From Natrinema versiforme JCM 10478 (lineage in GTDB: Archaea > Halobacteriota > Halobacteria > Halobacteriales > Natrialbaceae), in the NCBI RefSeq assembly GCF_000337195.1, contig NZ_AOID01000064.1:19770-83769 (forward strand): DNA of 64,000 nucleotides, in the 5' to 3' direction. Below, piece by piece: positions 52,239 to 60,316 of this stretch; positions within the stretch are counted from its first letter, which is position 1, and each line of letters begins with the position of its first letter. The notes below the pieces were generated by a model. The model did not search any database and was not told where the DNA came from. It worked only from the letters and a program-made list of their open reading frames with translations. The position numbers were made by a program, and so were the translations under genes.

Positions 52239-53609
52239 TCAGGGTCGCAACCGGGCACCGATCTCCCGCGTGTCGACCGCTCGCGGATCGCGAACGACGG
52301 CGAACGCGTCCTCGGCGGTCCCATCCGGAAGGCCGTAGTCGAGCAGCGTCCGCAATCGCTCGTCGAACGCCGCCGGCGCGATCGGATCGCGGTGGTCCCC
52401 CGCGGGATACGCCCGTTCGCCGACCGCAGTCCGGCCGTCGGCGTACTCCAGCGTGACCCGAGCGCCCCAGCTTTCGGGGAAGGCGTCGTCAAACTCGTCG
52501 GCCGCTCGGACGGTCACGCGATCGGCGAGGGCCCGGACCGCGTCGTCCGCGATGCGGTCCGGGTGGAAGTGCTCGAGACGGAGTCCGCCGCTGGTCACGT
52601 ATCGCGCGAGGACGTATGGAATCGAGAACTTCGCGCCGGTGAGCGTCTCCGGCTCGGCGTGGGCCATGTCGGCCGCGTTCGCGTAGGTCTCGACGACGAT
52701 CCGGTCGATCGCGTCCGCATCGATCTCCCCGTCGATCTCGCGGAGGGCATCGACGGGCGCGTGGGTGTACCGACACGACGGATACGGCTTGAAGTAGTTC
52801 TCCGCGATCGCCCAGCGGTCGCCGAGATCGGCGAACAGGGCGTCGAACCCGTCCGGGAGCACGTCCTCGAACGGATCGTAGACCGCCCGCATCGCGTCGG
52901 GGGAACCGGGCACGCCGGCCCGCGCGAGTTGGGCCATCGTCACGCCGACCCCCGCCGACGCGCCGGCGGTCAGGTTCCGCGACGGCGGGCCCGCCTCGTA
53001 GGGGTCGTCCATCGAGACCACGGCGCGGTTGGCCGCCAACCGGAACGCCTCACGGGCCACGCCGGGATCGGGGTCGGTACAGAGCACGCCGGCCAGCGCG
53101 GGCCCGACCGTGGTCCAGGTCGCGTGGGGGTTCCGCACGAGCCACGGCACCGACTCGTTGAGCCGGTCTTTCATCGCGAAGATCGCTTCCTCGAGCCGAG
53201 CGCAGACCTCGTAGGCCCTGACACAGCTCTCGACCAGCCGCTCGCCGTCGGCGTCCGCTCGTTCGGCCATCGCGAGCGCTCCGACGACGATGCCCGAGCC
53301 GACGTGACCGCCAGTGTTGTGGCCCTCCTCGATCTCCTGTGCGATGGCCGCCGTCCCGTTCAGCGTGGCGGCCTGTACCGGCGACGTGGTGCGACTCGAG
53401 CCGACGACCGTCGACGCCCCCTCCGGGAGATCGACGGACTCCCACGCCTCCTCGTACGGATCGACCGCGCTCCCGGCGACCGTCGCGGCCAGCACGTCGG
53501 CGACGGTCATCGCCCCGCGTTCCGAGATAGGCTCGGGGATCGGTCGCTCGAGGAAGTCGAAGATCGACGCCTCCCACGGGCTCGCCGGATCGGGTGCGCT
53601 CGTCGTCAT
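52239..53609 (-). CDS. MmgE/PrpD family protein, copy 1
   Basis: The 456-residue homologue of 2-methylcitrate dehydratase and cis-aconitate decarboxylase has LAATVAGSAVD, ATLNGTAAIAQEIEEGHNTGGHVGSGIV (the family's conserved His region), PHATWTTVGPALAG, ENYFKPYPSCRYTHAPVDAL and GAKFSIPYVLARY. Family members dehydrate, isomerise or decarboxylate tricarboxylates. It heads a two-gene operon with the ICL-type lyase, which recalls the methylcitrate pathway, but there is no citrate-synthase-like gene. An inverted repeat lies in its upstream region. It is only a distant paralogue of the protein at 60313. Confidence 0.88.
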   Translation of the reverse strand: MTTSAPDPASPWEASIFDFLERPIPEPISERGAMTVADVLAATVAGSAVDPYEEAWESVDLPEGASTVVGSSRTTSPVQAATLNGTAAIAQEIEEGHNTGGHVGSGIVVGALAMAERADADGERLVESCVRAYEVCARLEEAIFAMKDRLNESVPWLVRNPHATWTTVGPALAGVLCTDPDPGVAREAFRLAANRAVVSMDDPYEAGPPSRNLTAGASAGVGVTMAQLARAGVPGSPDAMRAVYDPFEDVLPDGFDALFADLGDRWAIAENYFKPYPSCRYTHAPVDALREIDGEIDADAIDRIVVETYANAADMAHAEPETLTGAKFSIPYVLARYVTSGGLRLEHFHPDRIADDAVRALADRVTVRAADEFDDAFPESWGARVTLEYADGRTAVGERAYPAGDHRDPIAPAAFDERLRTLLDYGLPDGTAEDAFAVVRDPRAVDTREIGARLRP

Positions 53610-53690
53610 GAGTCGTCCCTCGTCGGCGCGGCAGCGGACGATCGGCTGATACGAATCGGACTGCGCTCGCGCTGCTCGCGGCGCTGCGAG

Positions 53691-53718
53691 CGAGTGGTAC
53701 TCGAGACCATACCACTCG
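53691..53718. promoter_or_regulatory. Inverted repeat in divergent promoter region
   Basis: CGAGTGGTA (53691-53699) and TACCACTCG (53710-53718) form a perfect 9-base inverted repeat with a 10-base spacer between the MmgE/PrpD gene (minus) and the NTF2-like gene (plus). It could be an operator for both. Confidence 0.45.
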
Positions 53719-53815
53719 TTTCGGCGACGCGCACCTAAAGCTATCTTCCGAGCGGGGTGGTCTGCGGCCGGTCCGAGGGGAACGTTAAGTCCACGCCGCC
53801 GAATGAACGACGCGT

Positions 53816-54190
53816 ATGACCGATACGCCGAGAGCGCTGGTCGAGGAGTTCTTCGAGCGGATGGCCGACGACGAACGCCGGCACACCGTCGGCGATTGCT
53901 TCGCCGAGAACGCGGTGATCACCCTCCCCGGAGCGCGGTTCGAGGGTCCCGATACGGCCGACGAGATGCTCGAGTGGCTCGCATCCCGATACGAGCGAGC
54001 GGCGAAGGAGTACGCCGATTGGATCGAAGCGGGCGCGGTCGTCGTCAGTCAGGGTACCCTCTTCGGCGTCGACGCCGACGGCGAGCGGTTCGATGACGTC
54101 CGGTACGTCGACGTCTACCGGATCGAGGACGGCGAGATCGCGCGGCTGGACATCTACAACGACCTCGCGGCCGAGGGGATCGTCGAATGA
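53816..54190 (+). CDS. NTF2/SnoaL-like fold protein
   Basis: The 124-residue protein starts LVEEFFERMADDERRHTVGDCFAENAVITLPGARFEGPDTADEMLEWL and continues with beta strands ending in RYVDVYRIEDGEIARLDIYND, the pattern of the SnoaL/nuclear transport factor 2 fold. Such proteins are small isomerases, cyclases, hydratases or binding partners. A leaderless start follows CGTTAAGTC. Its stop overlaps the start of the luciferase-like gene (ATGA), so the two products probably act on the same compound. Confidence 0.85.
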   Translation: MTDTPRALVEEFFERMADDERRHTVGDCFAENAVITLPGARFEGPDTADEMLEWLASRYERAAKEYADWIEAGAVVVSQGTLFGVDADGERFDDVRYVDVYRIEDGEIARLDIYNDLAAEGIVE

Positions 54191-55167
54191 CCGAGCGAAC
54201 GGGGATCCTCTTCTCGACGCAGGACGACCTCGAGCTCGTGCGGACCGCCGAGGAACTGGGCTTCGAGAGCGTCTGGGCCGCCGAGGGGCAGGGCAAGACC
54301 GCGTTCGGGAAACTCGAGCGGTGGGCGACGGCCACGGACGAGATCGGGCTGGCGACCGGCATCGTCAACCCGTTCTCGCGGACCCCGGCCGCGACGGCGC
54401 AGGCGATCGCGACCCTCGACGCCCACTCGGACGGTCGCGCGATCCTCGGCCTCGGAGTCGCCCATCCGGGCGTCGTCGAGGGCTTCCACGGCGTCGACTT
54501 CGACCGGCCGCTCGCGCGACTGGCCGAGTACGTCGAACTGGTCCGGCGCTACCTCGCGGGCGACCCCGGCGCGTTCGACGGCGACTTTTTCGCGCCCGAC
54601 CGGACCGCCTTCTGGGACGCCTTCGATCCGGCCCGGAGCGAGATCCCGATCTACAACGCGGCGCTCGGCCCGGGTAACGTCCGCCTGACCGGCGAACTGG
54701 CCGACGGCTGGCTGCCCAACCTCTACCCCGAAGCCCGGTTCGAAACGGCGCTTGAGTGGCTCGAGACGGGAGCCGACCGCGCGGGTCGCGCCGTCGACGA
54801 TATCGACGTCGCGATGTACGTCCTCGTGTCGGTCGCCGACGATCCTGACCAGGCGCGTGCGGCCGCCGCCGAACACGTCGCGACGTACTTCCGCGACATC
54901 CCGGGCTATTACGACCGCGTAGCCGCGGAAGCGGGATTCGAGCCGATGATCGACTCGATCCGGGCGGCGCCCACGACGGAGGCGGCGGCCGCGGCCGTCG
55001 AGGACGAGTTCCTCGACCACGTCGCCGTCGTCGGCGACGAAGCGGCCGTCAGGGAGCGACTGGCCGCGCTCAGGGACGCGGGCGTCGACCTGCCGATCGT
55101 CCGAGCGCCGATCGGCGGCGACCGCGCCGCGGACGAGCGGCTCCTGCGCGCGACGCGGCCGCTGTGA
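54187..55167 (+). CDS. Luciferase-like (LLM) flavin/F420-dependent oxidoreductase
   Basis: The 326-residue TIM-barrel enzyme has FSTQDDLELVRTAEELGFESVWAAEG, ATDEIGLATGIVNPFSRTPAATAQAIATLD, GRAILGLGVAHPGVVEGFHGVDFDRP and GELADGWLPNLYPEARF. These segments resemble the F420-dependent Mer/LLM branch; FMN-dependent monooxygenases, including RutA of pyrimidine breakdown, are relatives. The cofactor cannot be decided from sequence; haloarchaea do make F420. Coupled to the NTF2-like gene by overlap, and 119 bases before the ABC importer genes, it probably oxidises or reduces the imported substrate or an intermediate. Confidence 0.85.
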   Translation: MTERTGILFSTQDDLELVRTAEELGFESVWAAEGQGKTAFGKLERWATATDEIGLATGIVNPFSRTPAATAQAIATLDAHSDGRAILGLGVAHPGVVEGFHGVDFDRPLARLAEYVELVRRYLAGDPGAFDGDFFAPDRTAFWDAFDPARSEIPIYNAALGPGNVRLTGELADGWLPNLYPEARFETALEWLETGADRAGRAVDDIDVAMYVLVSVADDPDQARAAAAEHVATYFRDIPGYYDRVAAEAGFEPMIDSIRAAPTTEAAAAAVEDEFLDHVAVVGDEAAVRERLAALRDAGVDLPIVRAPIGGDRAADERLLRATRPL

Positions 55168-55286
55168 GTCCGCGACCGTCGCGTGAACGGGGCTGTTCGA
55201 CCGGCCGTGGGTTATGGGACAATCATCCGGGAACGCTCCGGTGAACTGTGGGAAACCCTTAAGCGGATACTCTCTGATATACGCCC

Positions 55287-56912
55287 GTGAGCGAACCGAT
55301 ACTCGAGACTGTGGACTTACGGAAACAGTTCGGCAGCCTGATCGCGAACGACGAGATCTCCCTGCAGGTCGAGGCGGGCGAGATACACGGGATCATCGGC
55401 CCGAACGGGAGCGGCAAGTCGACGTTTTTCAACACGGTGACCGGGTTCTACGACGCCGACGGGGGGTCGGTCTACTTCGACGGGACCGACATCACCGACG
55501 CGTCGCCGGACGAGATCGCGCGACGCGGCCTCGGCCGGACGTTCCAGATAGCCTCTCCGTTCCGGGACCTTTCCGTCAGGGAGAACCTGTTGAGCGTCTA
55601 CACCGCCGGTCTCCGATCCGGGCTCCGGATCACCGAGGGGAAACGCGAGCGCGCCCAAGAGATCATCGAGCGCCTCGAGATCGAACACATCGCCGACCAC
55701 GAGGCCAGCGACATCAGCGGCGGCCAACAGCAACTCCTCGAACTCGGACGGATCCTGATGCTCGACCCCCAGTGTATCATGCTCGACGAGCCCACCGCGG
55801 GGGTGAACCCGGCGCTGCAGAACCGGATCCTCGATCACCTGCGCGAACTCAACGAGGAGGGGCAGACCTTCGTGATCATCGAACACGACATGAGCGTTAT
55901 CTCCGGACTCACGGACCGTGTCACCGTCTTCGATCAGGGGAAGGTCGTGATGGACGGCGACTTCGAGACGGTGACCAGCGACGAGCGCGTCCGAGAGGCG
56001 TATCTCGGCGCGGAGACCGATCCCGACGCCGGACTCGGTGACGCACTCGGAGCCGGTTCCGACTCGAGTGCAGCCGCGGACCCGTCCGCGAGCGAGGCTG
56101 ACGGCGGCGCGGCGACGACTTCGGGGGGCGGCTCGAGCGCGGCGGCGACGGGTGCGAGCGCAACGACGCAGGTCGTCGAGACCGAAGCCGATCTGATCGG
56201 CGAGCAGCGCCGACTCGTCGCGGACGACATCGTCACTGGCTACGGCAATCACACCGTAATCGACGACGTTTCCGTCGAGAGCCACGACGGCGTCACCTGC
56301 ATCTTCGGCCCCAACGGCAGCGGGAAGTCGACGCTACTCAAGGCGCTCGTCGGCGCGGTCCCCGTCTGGTCGGGTTCGATCTCGCTCGGCGAGACGGACA
56401 TCACCGAGACGAACGCCGCCGAGAACCTCCAACACGGCATGGTGATGCTCCCGCAGGACGGCGGCATCTTCGGCTCCCTGACGGTCAGGGAGAACCTCCT
56501 GCTCGGCGGATTCCGCGTTGACCGCGACGTTCGTCGCGAACGGCTCGACACCGTCCTCGAGGCGTTTCCCGATCTCGAGGACAAACTCGACGCGAAGGGC
56601 AGTTCCCTTTCGGGCGGCCAACAGATGATGCTGAGTTTCGGGCGGGCCATGATGACCGGCTCGGAGCTGTTCCTCCTCGACGAGCCGTCGGCGGGACTCT
56701 CGCCGGCGCTCGTCGACGATGTCTTCGAGATGACTCAGACGCTCGTCGAGCAGGGCGCGCAGGTAATCCTCGTCGAACAGAACGTACGTGAGGCGCTTCG
56801 AATCGCCGATTACGTCTACATTCTTGCACAGGGTCGCCTGCAGTTCGACGGGCCGGCGGCCGAACTGCTCGACGAAGACGAACTCGTCGAACTCTATCTC
56901 GGTCTCGAGTGA
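55287..56912 (+). CDS. Fused LivG-LivF ABC transporter ATPase
   Basis: The 541-residue protein carries two complete ABC ATPase domains in one chain. The first (about 1-235) has Walker A GPNGSGKST, signature SGGQQQ and Walker B MLDEPTAGVNPALQ, with the LivG-type AGVNP D-loop. The second (about 300-541) has Walker A GPNGSGKST, signature SGGQQMML and LLDEPSAGLSPALV as in LivF. A low-complexity Ala/Ser/Gly/Asp linker (about 245-295) joins them. LivG and LivF are normally separate. The start is GTG, leaderless behind CCTTAAG. It energises uptake by the permease and binding-protein genes downstream. Confidence 0.93.
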   Translation: MSEPILETVDLRKQFGSLIANDEISLQVEAGEIHGIIGPNGSGKSTFFNTVTGFYDADGGSVYFDGTDITDASPDEIARRGLGRTFQIASPFRDLSVRENLLSVYTAGLRSGLRITEGKRERAQEIIERLEIEHIADHEASDISGGQQQLLELGRILMLDPQCIMLDEPTAGVNPALQNRILDHLRELNEEGQTFVIIEHDMSVISGLTDRVTVFDQGKVVMDGDFETVTSDERVREAYLGAETDPDAGLGDALGAGSDSSAAADPSASEADGGAATTSGGGSSAAATGASATTQVVETEADLIGEQRRLVADDIVTGYGNHTVIDDVSVESHDGVTCIFGPNGSGKSTLLKALVGAVPVWSGSISLGETDITETNAAENLQHGMVMLPQDGGIFGSLTVRENLLLGGFRVDRDVRRERLDTVLEAFPDLEDKLDAKGSSLSGGQQMMLSFGRAMMTGSELFLLDEPSAGLSPALVDDVFEMTQTLVEQGAQVILVEQNVREALRIADYVYILAQGRLQFDGPAAELLDEDELVELYLGLE

Positions 56913-57008
56913 CGGGCCGGTTCTCACTCGCTATTTCTAATCGCATCGCTGCCTTCGTATGTCCTCGTTTGGCAAACTTATATGTGGGTTGGTTTCAGAT
57001 AGCAATGT

Positions 57009-58241
57009 ATGCGGAAGACTACCAGCCAATCGGATAGACGGTCATTTATCAAGTACGTCGGTGCCGCGGGAACGCTCGGTCTCGCGGGATGCGTCGGACA
57101 GGATCCCTCGGAGGACGGCGGAGACGGGAGCAGCGTTGTCATCGGATCGAACCACCCGCTGAGCGGGAGTCTCGGCGGAACGGGGACGCGGATGGACAAC
57201 GCGGTCCAACTGGCCGCCATGATGAAGAACGAAAACGGCGGCATCGAGTCGCTCGACGGCGCGGAACTCGAGGTTATCAGCGAGGACAATCAGGGGAATC
57301 AGGAACTTGGGGGCGAAGTGACCGACAGTCTCATCGACGACGGGGCCGACGTCATTACCGGCTGTTTCTCCTCCCCAGTCACTAACGCGGCGACGCGTGC
57401 GGCCGAGCGCGCCGGCGTTCCGTTCGTCATCTCCGTCTCCGTCGACGACGCGATCCTCCAAGACAACGACCTGCAGTACGCCTACCGACCACAGCCGCCC
57501 GCGTCGCAGATGGCGGTCGACCACGCCGAGTTGATGCCACAGGTCATCCGCAACGCCGGACAGGAGGTCCAGACGGCGGGGCTGTACTACATCAATATTG
57601 ACTTCGGCCAATCGGTCCGGGACAGCCTCCGGGAGGAACTGCCGAACCAAGACATCGAAATCGTCGAGGAGGTCAGTATCGACTTCGGCGAGACGGCCGA
57701 CACAGCAGCCACGCAACTGGCCGACGCGGACCCGGACGTCGTGATCGCAACGACCTACGAGGCGGAGACGGTCGAACTCGTCAGGGCGATGGACAACCAG
57801 AACTACGCGCCCCCATTTATCGCCGGCTGTGCGAACGAGGCGCTCAACGACGTGGGCGCGCTCGAGGAGATGGGCGAGACCGTCGAGGGTGCGCTGCCGA
57901 CGAACTTCGCACTCAACCCCACTCTCGATCGCGCGAGCGAGGTTCGAGAGCGGTACGAAAGCGAGTTCGACGAATCGTTCGACGCCAACGTCGCGATGAC
58001 CTACGCGGCGACGGAGGTTATCATCGCGGGCATTGAGGAAGCGGGCTCGAGCGATCCCGAGGATATCAACGACGCGCTCTCCGAGATCGAGGTCAGCGAC
58101 CACATCGCGGCGATGCCGCCGATCTCGTTCGACGAGAACGGCGAGAACGAAAACGCCCTCGCACCGCTGTTCCAAGTCCAGGACCTCGACGACCGCGTCG
58201 TCTTCCCCGAAGAATACGCTGAGACCGAGATCGATCTGTAA
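57009..58241 (+). CDS. Liv-type ABC transporter substrate-binding lipoprotein
   Basis: The 410-residue periplasmic-binding-protein type I (LivJ/AmiC-like) receptor has a Tat signal with twin arginine (DRRSFIK) and a lipobox LAGC at about residue 28, so it is exported folded and anchored by lipid, as usual in haloarchaea. The mature part starts VVIGSNHPLSGSLGGTGTRMDNAVQLAAM and has the two-lobed pattern ending in AMTYAATEVIIAGIEEAGS and a C-terminal ALAPLFQVQD region. Relatives bind branched-chain amino acids, amides, urea or aromatic and hydroxy acids. The start is leaderless behind AACTTATATG. It sets the substrate specificity of the importer; the ligand is unknown. Confidence 0.93.
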   Translation: MRKTTSQSDRRSFIKYVGAAGTLGLAGCVGQDPSEDGGDGSSVVIGSNHPLSGSLGGTGTRMDNAVQLAAMMKNENGGIESLDGAELEVISEDNQGNQELGGEVTDSLIDDGADVITGCFSSPVTNAATRAAERAGVPFVISVSVDDAILQDNDLQYAYRPQPPASQMAVDHAELMPQVIRNAGQEVQTAGLYYINIDFGQSVRDSLREELPNQDIEIVEEVSIDFGETADTAATQLADADPDVVIATTYEAETVELVRAMDNQNYAPPFIAGCANEALNDVGALEEMGETVEGALPTNFALNPTLDRASEVRERYESEFDESFDANVAMTYAATEVIIAGIEEAGSSDPEDINDALSEIEVSDHIAAMPPISFDENGENENALAPLFQVQDLDDRVVFPEEYAETEIDL

Positions 58242-58248
58242 CCTCTCG

Positions 58249-59208
58249 ATGATCGCAACGATGGGTTTCAGTTTCGGTTCGGTGGCCGCGTTGCCTTCGA
58301 TCGGCGGACTCGCGACCGAATCGGCGATGGTGGCGTTCATCCAACCGTCGACCGCGCTCCAGTTGATAGCCTTCGCCATCCTCCTCGGTGGCATCTACGG
58401 GCTCGTCGCGCTCGGTCTGACGATGATCTTCGGCGTGATGGACGTGATCAACTTCGCGCACGGGGCAATGATGGTCGTCGGCATGTACACGGTCTGGTGG
58501 ACCGCGACGGCCTTCGGTCTGCACCCGATCCTGTCGATTCCGCTCGCCGTGCTCGGCCTGTTCGCGCTCGGTGTCCTCGTACACCTGACGACGATCTCGT
58601 CGATCATGGACGCCCCACAGGAGAACCAGCTGATCGTGACCTTCGGGATCATGCTGATCCTGATCAGCGCCATCGAGATCACGTTCTCGACCGATCCCCA
58701 GAGCCTCGGCCTCGGCCTCGGTTCGGTCGCCATCGCTGGCGTCTTCCTCCCGCTGGGCCAGCTGTACGCCCTGCTCATCGCGATCTCGGCCGTGGTCGTC
58801 GTCTGGCTCTTCCTTCAGCGGACGCAGCTGGGACGAGCGATTCGCGGCACGGCCGACGACCGGACGGCCGCACAGTACGTCGGGATCAACGTGCCTCGGA
58901 TCGACTATCTGACCTTCGGTATCGGTGCGGCGCTCGCCGGACTCGCGGGAGCGGTGATCCCGCTGTTCCAACAGATCAATCCGTACCTCGGGGATTCGTA
59001 CCTGATCAACGCGTTCGTCATCGTGGTTCTCGGCGGGCTCGGCTCGTTCCCCGGCGCGTTGCTGGGCGGGCTGATCGTCGGATTCGTCCACGTGTTCGGT
59101 CAGTACTACCTCCCCGGATCGGGGTACCAGATCTCGATCTTCCTGATATTCATCCTCGTGTTATTACTCAAGCCCGAGGGCCTGCTCGGCGGTGGTGTCA
59201 GTGAGTAA
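58249..59208 (+). CDS. LivH-type ABC transporter permease
   Basis: The 319-residue inner-membrane permease has about eight to nine hydrophobic segments. LivH-like stretches are GIYGLVALGLTMIFGVMDVINFAHGAMMVVGMY near the N-terminus and GIGAALAGLAGAVIPLFQQINPYLG followed by VIVVLGGLGSFPGALLGGLIVG near the C-terminus. The start MIATMG lies seven bases after the binding-protein stop; a Met four codons later is the alternative. It forms a heterodimer with the LivM-type protein encoded next. Confidence 0.92.
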   Translation: MIATMGFSFGSVAALPSIGGLATESAMVAFIQPSTALQLIAFAILLGGIYGLVALGLTMIFGVMDVINFAHGAMMVVGMYTVWWTATAFGLHPILSIPLAVLGLFALGVLVHLTTISSIMDAPQENQLIVTFGIMLILISAIEITFSTDPQSLGLGLGSVAIAGVFLPLGQLYALLIAISAVVVVWLFLQRTQLGRAIRGTADDRTAAQYVGINVPRIDYLTFGIGAALAGLAGAVIPLFQQINPYLGDSYLINAFVIVVLGGLGSFPGALLGGLIVGFVHVFGQYYLPGSGYQISIFLIFILVLLLKPEGLLGGGVSE

Positions 59209-60316
59209 CGCCGACGTCTCGAGTCGCCTCGATCAGGCCCGCCGACAGTACCGGACGTTTCAATCAAAGTGGTACGCGACGCCGGCGATACTCGCGGGTA
59301 TCTTCGGACTGTTGCTCGTTTTGCCGCTGGTCCTCGACCTGTACTTCTTCGGGTTCAGTCTCGGGTCGTGGATCAGCGTTCACGTGCTGGTCATCACACT
59401 CGTCTGGGCGACCGCGGCGCAGGGATGGAACGTGATGTCGGGGTACACCGGCCAGTTCTCGTTCGGGCACGCCGCGTTCTTCGGGCTCGGAGCCTACGGG
59501 ACGATTCTGCTCCTGAACACGGTCGGATTGAACCCGTGGCTCGGCATGCTGATCGGCGCGACCGTCGCCAGTCTGTACGGGCTACTCATCGGCGTGCTCT
59601 GTTTCCGGTACGACCTCCGCGGGCACTACTTCGCGCTCGCGACGCTCGCGTTCGCCGAACTCCTTCGGCACACGTTCAACACGTTCTCGCAACTCGGGGG
59701 CGCGAGCGGCTACTTCAAGCCGCTGCCCCGATCGTACGGCGCGGAGTTCGGGTTCGCCGCGTTCCAGTTCCGGGAGACGCTTCCGTACTACTACATCATC
59801 CTCGGCTTCCTCGTCGTCGTCACGGCCGTCTCGCTCGCGATCAAGCAATCGCGGCTCGGCCTCTATCTGTTCGCAATCCGCGAAGACGAGAGTGCCGCCG
59901 CAGCCGTAGGTATCCCGACGTACCGGTACAAACTCGTCGGCATCGGCGTGAGCGCGTTCTTCACGGCGTGGGCCGGCGCGTTCTGGGCGATGTATTTCGA
60001 TACGATCCGCCCGGACACCGTCTACGAACTGCTCGTCAACGTTGAGATCCTGTTGCCGGCGATCGTCGGCGGCGTCGGGACTGTTATCGGCCCCATCGTC
60101 GGCGCGTTCGTCGTGATTCCGCTCAGCGAGGTCGCCCGGCAGTCCGTCGACATCACCGGATTTGACCGGGTCATCTACGGACTGTTGCTGGTCGGTATCG
60201 TCCTCTACAGTCCGCAGGGAGCGATCTCATGGCCACGACGGGCCGTCGAACTGATCGGCGCGTACGGACCGTCCAAGCGAAACGCCTCGGCGACGGCCGA
60301 CGACGACGACGAATGA
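59201..60316 (+). CDS. LivM-type ABC transporter permease
   Basis: The 371-residue permease has an N-terminal soluble stretch (about 30 residues) and about nine to ten membrane segments. LivM-like features are WNVMSGYTGQFSFGHAAFFGLGAYGTI, LCFRYDLRGHYFALATLAFAELLRHTF and the C-terminal GGVGTVIGPIVGAFVVIPLSEVAR. The GTG at 59201 (VSNADV) is chosen; GTG codons at 59192 and 59195 are alternatives. It overlaps the LivH gene end by eight bases and the next MmgE/PrpD gene by four, so importer and enzyme are one transcription unit. Confidence 0.92.
   Translation: MSNADVSSRLDQARRQYRTFQSKWYATPAILAGIFGLLLVLPLVLDLYFFGFSLGSWISVHVLVITLVWATAAQGWNVMSGYTGQFSFGHAAFFGLGAYGTILLLNTVGLNPWLGMLIGATVASLYGLLIGVLCFRYDLRGHYFALATLAFAELLRHTFNTFSQLGGASGYFKPLPRSYGAEFGFAAFQFRETLPYYYIILGFLVVVTAVSLAIKQSRLGLYLFAIREDESAAAAVGIPTYRYKLVGIGVSAFFTAWAGAFWAMYFDTIRPDTVYELLVNVEILLPAIVGGVGTVIGPIVGAFVVIPLSEVARQSVDITGFDRVIYGLLLVGIVLYSPQGAISWPRRAVELIGAYGPSKRNASATADDDDE

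Noticed and set aside
45131-55167. A complete Rut-type pyrimidine pathway (LLM monooxygenase plus isochorismatase-like hydrolase)
   Set aside because: The LLM protein looks closer to the F420 type than to RutA, it is not next to the amidase, and RutC-F homologues are not in the island; a RidA-like gene exists only in the first island with a better explanation.
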